Origin: an uncultured Clostridia bacterium
GTDB lineage: Bacteria > Bacillota > Clostridia > Oscillospirales > Acutalibacteraceae
Direction of reading: 5' to 3'
Assembly (NCBI GenBank): GCA_945224895.1
Contig: CALYNW010000044.1
Location: 1 to 7,329, forward strand
Length of the DNA stretch: 7,329 nt
Both the position numbers and the translations under genes were made by a program. How positions within the stretch are numbered: position 1 is the first letter of the stretch; each line of letters starts with the position of its first letter. A model generated the notes under the pieces. It was not told the origin of the DNA. It saw only the letters and a list, made by a program, of their open reading frames with translations, and did no database searches. Shown piece by piece: positions 1 through 6,132 of the stretch.

Positions 1-1344
1 TTCAGTAAGTGTTTGCCCTGCAACATCCTGTATTTCTACGGTTAAGGAAAGGGTTGCACCTCTGAATTCAACATTTGCCGATTGTCCTAAATCCGAATTA
101 ATAAGGTCCTTTGTGTTTGTTCCGTCACCCCACTTAAAATGCTGATAGCCGTCCCATTTGCTCATATTAAGAGGGGTAATGTCAAAGGTTAAGGCGTATA
201 ATTCCTTGCTTTCATCAATAGATTTGCAAGATAAGGTGTACTCGCCTGCATCCTTAAATGGCTGCGGTGTTGATTCTTTTAAGATATACTCAATACCGTT
301 TGCCAAATTCTGAATATTAATATTGTAGTAATAACTGTTACCGTCATACTCAATATCATTATCACATGGTGTTAATTTGTAATTATCTTCGTCATTTTTT
401 TCTAATTTAAAATAACTGTTTTCCGGGCTGATGAAAAAGTAGTTTTCAATACTAAGCTCGTCATTCTCGTTAGGTCTTCTTGTAAGAATAACCCAAGGCT
501 TATTCTCTTCAATGTTTATGGCTGATGTGAATTCATAATCATTTGTATCTAATCCGGAAAATTCAGTTATTAACTGCTGATGATTTGTCGTAAAAGATTT
601 ATTGCTGCTTCCTCTGAGAAAATAGCTGTAATCAACAAATGAAAATTCGTCAAGCTTCAGTGATTTACTTGAGGTTGCTGCGTATGTTGCGTCAAAGTAG
701 TACCATTTTGCTTCAGCCTCATTTTGTACGCTTGAGCCACAGGGGTAAAGCTTAATAACATTCCATTCGTGTCTGTCCTTTTCTTCCTCGGTAATACCGT
801 TAAATTCACCCTGTATATTTTCACATTCAATGCCGTTAAGAGTGCATATATATTTTGTGAACTGAGAATAGCCGTCACACACGGCAAGTCCCTGATCGTA
901 ATTCTTTATTCTTGTCAAACCTGTTGAATCTGTATATGTATCCCAATTATATGTTTTTCCTATCTTATTACCAAAGGCAGCACCATATGCGTTATGGGAA
1001 TTAGTATACCTTCCATTGTTGTTTTTATCATATTCTGCTCCGTCTTCATCCTTTACGTGATATACTTCGTTATCGTAAAGAGTATTGTCAGAAAGAAAGT
1101 TATATAAAGTTTTAATAATATAGTAATTCTTCTCATTAATATTTGATGAGTTTTGAATTACTGTATTACTTTCGATAAATTTTTCCTGCCATGTATTTGC
1201 AAAAGCTTCTAATTCCTCTTCGGTAGCAGTGTATACATAATCATCATCTGATGCAAATACCGAAAACGGTAATACTAAACAAATGATAAGTAAAATGGAA
1301 ATAAGTGAAGATATTAAAAGCTTTGATTTTAAATTTTTCTTCAT
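1..1344 (-). CDS. Secreted transglutaminase-like protein with Ig-like repeats, 3' end cut by the window edge
   Basis: The reading frame starts at the ATG at 1344 and stays open for 448 codons to the window edge, so the C-terminus is missing. The start is set by GGAGGT seven bases upstream. Residues 1-31 form a signal peptide: a KKNLKSK basic end, a hydrophobic core, and a likely cut after VFA, before SDDD. There is no lipobox. Residues about 120-230 carry a transglutaminase-like (papain-fold) core: NSHNAYGAAFG, then AVCDGYSQF with Cys156, RHEWNVIKL with His192, and WYYFDATYA with Asp218, the expected catalytic triad in the expected order. From about residue 329 the sequence resembles MBG/YDG-type Ig-like repeats: EYDGNSY, FKDAGEYTL and ITPLNMS, then a second unit beginning NVEFRG that is cut. 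Family members act as extracellular cysteine proteases, protein cross-linkers or peptide-binding modules. The substrate here is unknown, and a cell-surface role is inferred. Certainty is high for export and fold, low for activity. Confidence 0.9.
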   Translation of the reverse strand, partial: MKKNLKSKLLISSLISILLIICLVLPFSVFASDDDYVYTATEEELEAFANTWQEKFIESNTVIQNSSNINEKNYYIIKTLYNFLSDNTLYDNEVYHVKDEDGAEYDKNNNGRYTNSHNAYGAAFGNKIGKTYNWDTYTDSTGLTRIKNYDQGLAVCDGYSQFTKYICTLNGIECENIQGEFNGITEEEKDRHEWNVIKLYPCGSSVQNEAEAKWYYFDATYAATSSKSLKLDEFSFVDYSYFLRGSSNKSFTTNHQQLITEFSGLDTNDYEFTSAINIEENKPWVILTRRPNENDELSIENYFFISPENSYFKLEKNDEDNYKLTPCDNDIEYDGNSYYYNINIQNLANGIEYILKESTPQPFKDAGEYTLSCKSIDESKELYALTFDITPLNMSKWDGYQHFKWGDGTNTKDLINSDLGQSANVEFRGATLSLTVEIQDVAGQTLTE

Positions 1345-1350
1345 TATGAA

Positions 1351-1356
1351 ACCTCC
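1351..1356 (-). promoter_or_regulatory. Ribosome binding site of the transglutaminase-like gene
   Basis: GGAGGT on the minus strand is a near-perfect Shine-Dalgarno core, with about seven bases before the ATG at 1344. It fixes the start of a gene that lacks a stop codon in the window. Confidence 0.85.
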
Positions 1357-1375
1357 GGTAATTCTTCATAATTTA

Positions 1376-1404
1376 ATTATACTACATTTGTTTATAATCT
1401 ACAA
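1376..1404 (-). promoter_or_regulatory. Sigma-A-type promoter of the transglutaminase-like gene
   Basis: On the minus strand a perfect -10 box TATAAT (1381-1376) lies 17 bases after TTGTAG (1404-1399), a half-matching -35 box. Transcription would start near 1369, giving a leader of about 25 bases that contains the GGAGGT site. The -35 box lies within the T-rich tail of the preceding terminator, so the two units are packed end to end. The weak -35 box suggests modest strength or activator dependence; this is inference. Confidence 0.6.
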
Positions 1405-1452
1405 ATAAAAAACAACAGCGGTGTTTTGTGCAAATTTAACAAAACACCGCTG
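1400..1452 (-). terminator. Rho-independent terminator after the alpha/beta hydrolase gene
   Basis: A perfect 14-bp inverted repeat, CAGCGGTGTTTTGT paired with ACAAAACACCGCTG (1452-1439 and 1429-1416), encloses a nine-base loop. On the minus strand it is followed by TTGTTTTTTATTTG. It begins 10 bases after the hydrolase stop codon. The T-run is present only in the minus orientation, so it should terminate leftward transcription only. It separates the hydrolase unit from the transglutaminase-like gene. Confidence 0.93.
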
Positions 1453-1462
1453 AATATCTTTA

Positions 1463-2395
1463 CTATGACAAAATATTCTTTTCAATGAAATTGTCTATGT
1501 ATTCATAAACCTCTTCCTTGTTAAGCTCGTTTAAGATTTCGTGTCTTGCCTCGGGATAAAGCTTTATGTCAACATTAGTATGACCTGTATTTACAAGCCT
1601 GTCATAAACCTCTTTTACGCCTTTTTCATAATTACCTACAGGGTCCATTGAACCGCTGATAAGAAGAAGGGGCATATCCTTTGTAACATTGTTTGCCCAA
1701 TCATCAGTATTACATTCAATGCAAAGCTTTGCAAGGTCTTTATATCCCATTGCAGAAAAGATAAATCCGCAGTATTCATCCTGCTGGTAATCATCAACAC
1801 TTGCAGTATCCCTTGTGCCCCAATCATAATGGGTTCTGTGTTCAAAGGGCTTATCATATGCACCGAAGCCTAATTTCTGAAGTGTTTCGGATTTATATGT
1901 CTTTCCTTTAACCGCACCGATGATATTTGTCAGAGCAATGCTTACATTTGCAAGAGGATTGCTTCCCGATGTGCCGATAAATACTGCACCGTCAAAGCAA
2001 CAGCCGTATTCGTTAATGAAACAACGCATAATAAGACTGCCCATAGAATGACCGCTGATTATATATTTTTTATCGGGATATTCCTTCTTTGCAATATCCA
2101 TAAGGGTTTTGGCATCTGCGATAATATCCTTATAGCCGTCCTTGTCGCCGAAATGGCCGAGCATATCCTTATTTTTATTTGACTTGCCGTGATTAATCAT
2201 ATCATTCATAAATACGGCATAGCCCATATCCGTAAATGCTTTGATACAGTTTTTATATCTACCGCAATGCTCAGCCATTCCGTGATGAATCTGCAAAACT
2301 GCTTTTACCTTGCTTTTATCATCGGGATACCATTGCCAAGCCTTGATTTCGCAAAGATTAGATTTGCTCCTGTATGAATATTCTTTGGTTTTCAT
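1463..2395 (-). CDS. Alpha/beta hydrolase, monoacylglycerol lipase/lysophospholipase type
   Basis: This 310-residue protein belongs to the serine hydrolase group often named Hydrolase_4, PldB or serine aminopeptidase S33. HHGMAEH (37-43) is the oxyanion-hole motif typical of monoglyceride lipases. GHSMG (115-119) carries the nucleophile Ser117. GSMDPVG gives the acid Asp251 and ARHEILNE gives His285, so the triad is complete and correctly spaced. Residues about 145-240 form the variable cap that sets substrate choice. No signal peptide or membrane segment is visible, so it should act in the cytosol, probably on acyl esters such as monoacylglycerols or lysophospholipids; the substrate is inferred from family only. 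Nine cysteines fit an anaerobe. The start is supported by AAAGGGGGT eight bases upstream. It lies 54 bases after mscL with no hairpin between them, so the two may share a transcript that ends at the terminator beyond its stop. Confidence 0.93.
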   Translation of the reverse strand: MKTKEYSYRSKSNLCEIKAWQWYPDDKSKVKAVLQIHHGMAEHCGRYKNCIKAFTDMGYAVFMNDMINHGKSNKNKDMLGHFGDKDGYKDIIADAKTLMDIAKKEYPDKKYIISGHSMGSLIMRCFINEYGCCFDGAVFIGTSGSNPLANVSIALTNIIGAVKGKTYKSETLQKLGFGAYDKPFEHRTHYDWGTRDTASVDDYQQDEYCGFIFSAMGYKDLAKLCIECNTDDWANNVTKDMPLLLISGSMDPVGNYEKGVKEVYDRLVNTGHTNVDIKLYPEARHEILNELNKEEVYEYIDNFIEKNILS

Positions 2396-2403
2396 ACAAA
2401 TTA

Positions 2404-2408
2404 CCCCC
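2404..2408 (-). promoter_or_regulatory. Ribosome binding site of the alpha/beta hydrolase gene
   Basis: A run of five G in AAAGGGGGT on the minus strand, eight bases before the ATG at 2395, acts as a G-rich Shine-Dalgarno. In the 54-base gap between mscL and this gene I see no convincing hairpin. A loose GATAAT hexamer near the mscL stop has no well-spaced -35 box, so a separate promoter cannot be claimed. Confidence 0.65.
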
Positions 2409-2449
2409 TTTGATTGCCTGAAAACTTTTGTATATTAATTATTATCCTG

Positions 2450-2866
2450 TTATTCTTCTTCAGGAATGTCAGAGGTGCAGTGACAGCATTTTACTGCGTC
2501 AATAGGAATTTCGCTTTTGCAGTAAGGGCAGATTTTTGTTGTAGGCTCAGCAGCAGGCTCTTCCTTTTTGCCGATAGACATAGCCTTGTTGACTGCCTTT
2601 ACAATGCAGAAAATGATAAATGCCATAATGATAAAGTTAATAATGGCAGAAATAAATGCACCGTAATCTATGTAATTTTCGCCTACGAGATGAATTTTTC
2701 CCTGAATTTCAGCACCGCCTATGCAGTTAATAAGCGGGTTGATAATGTTGTCAGTAAGCGATGTGACGATTGATGAAAAGGCACCGCCTATAATAACGCC
2801 GACTGCTAAATCAAGTACATTACCCTTGGCAATAAATTCCTTGAATTCTTTAAAAAATTTCTTCAT
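2450..2866 (-). CDS. mscL: Large-conductance mechanosensitive channel MscL with C-terminal zinc ribbon
   Basis: MscL opens as a membrane-tension-gated pore that releases solutes during hypo-osmotic shock, working as a homopentamer in the cytoplasmic membrane. The 138 residues show the family hallmarks: an amphipathic N-terminal helix (KKFFKEFKEFIAKGNVLDLAVG), the first membrane helix with the conserved GVIIGGAF (23-30), the DNIINPLI turn (39-46), a short periplasmic loop with a YIDYGAFI lead-in, and a second membrane helix (about 70-92). Instead of the usual helical tail, residues 113-130 form CPYC...CCHC, a pair of CxxC-type knuckles likely to bind zinc, after an acidic/proline linker (KKEEPAAEP). 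Such tails occur in Firmicutes MscL. The start is supported by GAGGGAG just upstream. A promoter overlaps the end of the gene upstream. Confidence 0.96.
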   Translation of the reverse strand: MKKFFKEFKEFIAKGNVLDLAVGVIIGGAFSSIVTSLTDNIINPLINCIGGAEIQGKIHLVGENYIDYGAFISAIINFIIMAFIIFCIVKAVNKAMSIGKKEEPAAEPTTKICPYCKSEIPIDAVKCCHCTSDIPEEE

Positions 2867-2908
2867 ATTTCTCCCTCTTTTCTAAATTTTGGACCTGTGT
2901 CTATTGAT

Positions 2909-2937
2909 ACTATATCATATTATTCCCGTAAAATCAA
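2909..2937 (-). promoter_or_regulatory. Promoter of mscL, with extended -10
   Basis: On the minus strand, TTGATT (2937-2932; four of six consensus bases) is followed after 17 bases by TATAGT (2914-2909; five of six). A TG one base ahead of the -10 box gives an extended -10, TGATATAGT. The -35 box and spacer lie inside the last codons of the radical SAM gene, and the TGA stop (2917-2915) is itself the TGA of the extended -10. It implies that mscL can be transcribed apart from the housekeeping block upstream. The predicted transcription start is near 2902, leaving a leader of about 35 bases. Confidence 0.6.
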
Positions 2938-3784
2938 ATGTTGGAATAAATTTTTTATCGGCAGATTCTGTATCCTGTATAAAAACCCTGTCCATATTAA
3001 GCCTTATTGCGTAATCAACAACCTTTTCATATTCACGCCTTGTGATTTTTCTGTTGATTTCATCAAAGCCGTCAAGCTGTCCGCAGGGGACATACTGAGC
3101 CATCAGCGACAAATAAGTGTCAGGTAAATTATCATTAAGCCAGTCGATAATTTCAATGGAGCTGTTGGTGTTTTGAGGTAAAATAAGGTGTCGAACAATC
3201 ATACCGCTTTTCATCATACCGTTTTCGTCAAAGCGGTCCTTTACCTGTCGCCGCATTTCCAAAAGTGCCTTTGACGCTTTTTCAAAATAATCCTCTGCCC
3301 TTGAATATCTCAAAGCCTTGTCAGAGCGAATATATTTGAAATCAGGCAGGTAGATGTCAATAAGACCGTCAAGCTCCTTAAGTGCTTCAACCTCCTCGTA
3401 TCCGCTTGAGTTGTATACTATCGGAACGGGACTTTTCCATTTCCTCAAAACCTCTGCAAGTCGGCGGGAATAGTGGGTGGGATTTACGAGGTTGATATTT
3501 TCGGCACCCTGCTCAATAAGACTTTCGAAAATTTCAATAAGCTTGTTGTTACTTATTTCAATACCTTTATTTTCTCTGCTTATTTCATAATTCTGACAGA
3601 ATACACATCTTAAGTTGCATCCGCTGAAAAATACTGCACCGCTACCGTTTTTACCGCTGATGCAGGGCTCCTCCCAAAAATGAAGAGCCGCCCTTGCAAC
3701 CTTAAAATTTTCTTTGCTTTGACAGTATCCTAAATTCTTTTTTCTGTCAATATTGCAATGCCTCGGACAAATTGAACAAATCAT
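2915..3784 (-). CDS. Radical SAM protein, PflX-like (PFL-activating-enzyme homologue, COG1313 type)
   Basis: The 289-residue protein has the radical SAM cluster motif CxxxCxxC at GCNLRCVFCQN (Cys56, Cys60, Cys63), which binds the 4Fe-4S cluster that cleaves S-adenosylmethionine. The lead-in EEPCISGKNGSGAVFFSG and the follow-on QNYEIS are characteristic of the PflX family rather than of true PflA. NLVNPTHY (98-105), YNSSGYE (124-130) and YLPDFKY (145-151) mark later strands of the barrel. An N-terminal cysteine set, CSICPRHC (3, 6, 10) with GYC (21), could bind a second metal site. No glycyl radical enzyme partner lies in the window, and the family's substrate is unsettled as far as I know. 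Its ATG overlaps the rsmI stop as ATGA, with AAGG seven bases upstream inside rsmI, so the two are probably translationally coupled. It is the last gene of the housekeeping block. Confidence 0.9.
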   Translation of the reverse strand: MICSICPRHCNIDRKKNLGYCQSKENFKVARAALHFWEEPCISGKNGSGAVFFSGCNLRCVFCQNYEISRENKGIEISNNKLIEIFESLIEQGAENINLVNPTHYSRRLAEVLRKWKSPVPIVYNSSGYEEVEALKELDGLIDIYLPDFKYIRSDKALRYSRAEDYFEKASKALLEMRRQVKDRFDENGMMKSGMIVRHLILPQNTNSSIEIIDWLNDNLPDTYLSLMAQYVPCGQLDGFDEINRKITRREYEKVVDYAIRLNMDRVFIQDTESADKKFIPTFDFTGII

Positions 3785-4602
3785 AATAAAGCCTTGTAGA
3801 TATCTCCTTTTTTAAAGGGTGTTCTTGATGCAATTTCCTTTGATGCGTTGTTGACTGACATACCGCCGTCAATCAGCTTTTTTGCCTCGTTAACTGCATC
3901 CTCAAGGGTTATTTCACTTTCAGGCTCCTCGGTCTTTCCCGAAACTATAATAACGAATTCTCCCTTTGGAGATTTTTCGGTATATAAATACTGTGCCTGT
4001 TCAAGAGTGGTCCTAACAACCTCCTCGTGAACCTTTGTAAGCTCTCTGACAAGAGCAATGTCACGATTTCCGAGTATTTTGTATAAATCGCTTAATGTAT
4101 TAATCAGCTTATGGGGAGCCTCATAAAAAATCATAGTTCTTTTTTCTTCCTTAATTTCCTCTAAATGCTCCCGTCTTGATTTTTTGTTTACGGATAAAAA
4201 GCCTTCAAAGGTAAATCTACCGGCAATCATACCTGATATTGCAAGTGCCGTTGCAAATGCTGTAGGACCGGGAACCGACTCAACAGTAATTCCCATTTCA
4301 TGACAGAGCTTAACAAGGTCCTCTCCGGGGTCTGAAATTGCGGGCATTCCTGCGTCTGTAACTATTGCACAGCTTTCACCTGCAAGTATTCTCTGACAAA
4401 TCATTTCCCCCTTTTGCCGCTTGTTATGCTCGAAATAGGAGACAGTCTCTTTTTTTATATCGAAATGGTTTAATAGCTTCATTGTTACTCTTGTATCCTC
4501 AGCCGCTATGAAATCCACGCCTTCAAGAGTCTCTATAGCTCTGGGAGAAAAATCTCCTAAATTTCCAATGGGAGTTCCCACTACATATAATTTACCGCTC
4601 AT
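3781..4602 (-). CDS. rsmI: 16S rRNA (cytidine1402-2'-O)-methyltransferase RsmI
   Basis: RsmI adds the 2'-O-methyl group to C1402 in the decoding centre of 16S rRNA, using S-adenosylmethionine; it belongs to the tetrapyrrole-methylase fold group. The 273 residues match the usual length. Diagnostic motifs occur in order: YVVGTPIGNLGD (6-17), AAEDTR (33-38), TDAGMPAISDPG (82-93), VPGPTA (109-114), FYEAPHK and RELTKVHEE. The C-terminal portion after about residue 230 is the small helical domain typical of the family, ending in a KKGDIYKALL-like tail. Its ATG overlaps the stop of the tRNA methyltransferase gene (ATGA), and its own stop overlaps the radical SAM start in the same way. No strong Shine-Dalgarno precedes it, which suggests translation depends on coupling. 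B. subtilis yabC (rsmI) likewise follows yabB. Confidence 0.97.
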   Translation of the reverse strand: MSGKLYVVGTPIGNLGDFSPRAIETLEGVDFIAAEDTRVTMKLLNHFDIKKETVSYFEHNKRQKGEMICQRILAGESCAIVTDAGMPAISDPGEDLVKLCHEMGITVESVPGPTAFATALAISGMIAGRFTFEGFLSVNKKSRREHLEEIKEEKRTMIFYEAPHKLINTLSDLYKILGNRDIALVRELTKVHEEVVRTTLEQAQYLYTEKSPKGEFVIIVSGKTEEPESEITLEDAVNEAKKLIDGGMSVNNASKEIASRTPFKKGDIYKALL

Positions 4603-5330
4603 TTGTCATACCCGTCTGCATAGGAGCCGTATATCTCCAGCATTTCATCTGTAAATTTACCGTTTTCCTTTTTTATGATTAGTTGAGGCTCAACCCTTAA
4701 AAAAGGCTTTGAACCCTTTTGTCCCTGAACGAGGAAAAGAAATGGCTGTTCACCGTTTCTGTCCTGAACGAATCTCAGCCTTTTGGGCTCCAGCTTGTAT
4801 TCTCTCATTATTTCCAAGGTGTCGACAAGTCTTTCCGGTCTGTGGCACATACAAAATCTGCCACCGTATTTCAGCAAATACGCCGCCGCTTTGACTGCAT
4901 CTTCAATGCTACAGCAAATCTCGTGCCTTGCAATTTTTGCACTTTCACTAAGAGATTCGATACCTGTACCTACAGGCTTGTAGGGCGGATTCATAGTAAC
5001 AAGAGAAAACTGCTCTGCCTTAAAGGCTTTGCTTATCTCTCTTAAATCACAAAGATAAGGTGTTATCCTGTCTTCAAGGTGGTTTTCCTTTATCGTAAAG
5101 CAAACCTGCTCGTAGGCGTTTTCCTGTATGTCAAGGCAGGAAACGTTATTAATTTTTTCATTTCTCAGCCATAGCATTGGAATAATTCCACAGCCTGTCC
5201 CCATATCAAGAGCCTTATCACGAGGCTTAATTCCTGCAAAATGGGACAGAATAACGGCGTCTGTTCCAAAGGTGTGGTCGTCGCTGACTGCAATTTTTAT
5301 GTCGTCTGACAGTCGTTCAAATCTGTACAT
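4599..5330 (-). CDS. tRNA1(Val) adenine-37 N6-methyltransferase family protein (YabB/TrmN6-like)
   Basis: This 243-residue class I methyltransferase uses S-adenosylmethionine to methylate an exocyclic amine. LDMGTGCGIIPML (41-53) is the SAM-binding glycine loop, and CLDIQENA (65-72) holds the acidic residue expected to contact the ribose. TMNPPYKP (112-119) is the NPPY motif of N6-adenine/N-methyl transferases. The N-terminal DHTFGTDAVILSHF and the ARHE motif (134-137) are typical of the YfiC/YabB (TrmN6) group that modifies A37 of tRNA-Val in E. coli. Substrate specificity in Bacillota is assumed by homology. It starts 15 bases after the tatD stop, with a weak AGGT ribosome binding site, and ends in an ATGA overlap with rsmI. 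The B. subtilis gene yazA (GIY-YIG protein), which sits between yabB and rsmI there, is absent here. Confidence 0.9.
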   Translation of the reverse strand: MYRFERLSDDIKIAVSDDHTFGTDAVILSHFAGIKPRDKALDMGTGCGIIPMLWLRNEKINNVSCLDIQENAYEQVCFTIKENHLEDRITPYLCDLREISKAFKAEQFSLVTMNPPYKPVGTGIESLSESAKIARHEICCSIEDAVKAAAYLLKYGGRFCMCHRPERLVDTLEIMREYKLEPKRLRFVQDRNGEQPFLFLVQGQKGSKPFLRVEPQLIIKKENGKFTDEMLEIYGSYADGYDK

Positions 5331-5345
5331 AGCTTTTACCTGATT

Positions 5346-6113
5346 TTAGTCTAAATTGTATAATTTTTTAGCATTTTTATTTGTAATATCAAGAATCTCC
5401 TGTGCATCCATACCAAGAACCTCACTGATTTTTTCTGCAATATACGGAATGTTTGAGGAGTCGTTTCGCTTACCTCTGACAGGAGTTGGTGCAAGATAAG
5501 GACAGTCAGTTTCAAGTACAAGACGTTCAATCGGTATTTCCTTTACAACCTCAAGGCTTTTCCTTGCGTTAGGGAAGGTGACAACACCGTTTAAGCCGAT
5601 ATACATACCAAGCCTTATAATTTCCCTTGCCATTTCCCTTGAGCCTGAAAAGCAGTGGACAACGCCCTTAGGCTTTGTGCTTTTAAGTATGTCCAAGGTA
5701 TCACCATGTGCATCTCTATCGTGAACGATTACAGGCATATCAAGCTCTTTTGCCAGCTCAATCTGAGCCTCAAAAAATTCCCTTTGTACTTCCTTTGGAG
5801 AGTCCATCCAATGATAGTCAAGACCGATTTCGCCTATTGCAACACACTTTTTGTTCTGTGCAAATTTCTCGATTATTTTCAAATCATCAAGAGTAGCACC
5901 CTGCAAATTTTCGGGGTGAAAGCCTGCGGCAAAATATATGTAGTCATATTTTTGTGCCAAGTCAAAATTAAACTGTGTTGAATCAATATCACATCCACAG
6001 CTTACGACTAAAGAAACACCCTGACTTTGAAGATTATTCAGTATCGCTTCTCGGTCAGGGTTAAATTTTTCGTCGTCGTAGTGGGAATGTGTGTCAAAAA
6101 TATTTTGGTACAT
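5346..6113 (-). CDS. tatD: TatD family metal-dependent hydrolase/deoxyribonuclease
   Basis: TatD proteins are cytosolic TIM-barrel amidohydrolase-fold enzymes with two divalent metals. Members show 3'-5' exonuclease activity on DNA and RNA and are implicated in DNA repair or RNA turnover. The 255 residues are the standard length. All metal-ligand motifs are present: FDTHSHYDD (His9, His11), IGEIGLDYH (Glu95), VIVHDRDAH (His131), VVHCFSG (His153) and LETDCPYLAP (Asp203). It lies directly after metG (stop to start 19 bases), an order common in Bacillota, where B. subtilis yabD follows metS. An AAGGA site ten bases upstream supports the start at 6113. It is probably transcribed with metG and the methyltransferase genes. 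Confidence 0.95.
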   Translation of the reverse strand: MYQNIFDTHSHYDDEKFNPDREAILNNLQSQGVSLVVSCGCDIDSTQFNFDLAQKYDYIYFAAGFHPENLQGATLDDLKIIEKFAQNKKCVAIGEIGLDYHWMDSPKEVQREFFEAQIELAKELDMPVIVHDRDAHGDTLDILKSTKPKGVVHCFSGSREMAREIIRLGMYIGLNGVVTFPNARKSLEVVKEIPIERLVLETDCPYLAPTPVRGKRNDSSNIPYIAEKISEVLGMDAQEILDITNKNAKKLYNLD

Positions 6114-6132
6114 TCCTATTACGTCCTTGAGT

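Noticed and set aside
657..887. Open frame of 76 codons on the minus strand
   Set aside because: It lies in another frame inside the transglutaminase-like gene, across its catalytic-core codons. It has no ribosome binding site or recognisable product.
1416..1452. Perfect inverted repeat as a possible mobile-element end or operator
   Set aside because: Its place 10 bases after a stop codon and the T-run on one side only fit a rho-independent terminator. No transposase or target duplication is present.
2396..2449. Possible separate promoter or terminator between mscL and the hydrolase gene
   Set aside because: Only a loose GATAAT and a weak AAAAGTTTT palindrome are visible. There is no well-spaced -35 box and no GC-rich stem with a T-run.
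2414..2773. Open frame of 119 codons on the plus strand
   Set aside because: It is antisense to mscL, whose reading frame is clearly conserved. The predicted peptide has no family resemblance.
5655..5981. Open frame of 108 codons on the plus strand
   Set aside because: It is antisense to the conserved tatD core and is a by-product of its codon pattern. The same applies to the plus-strand frames at 4719-5045 (antisense to the methyltransferase gene) and 6146-6496 (antisense to metG).
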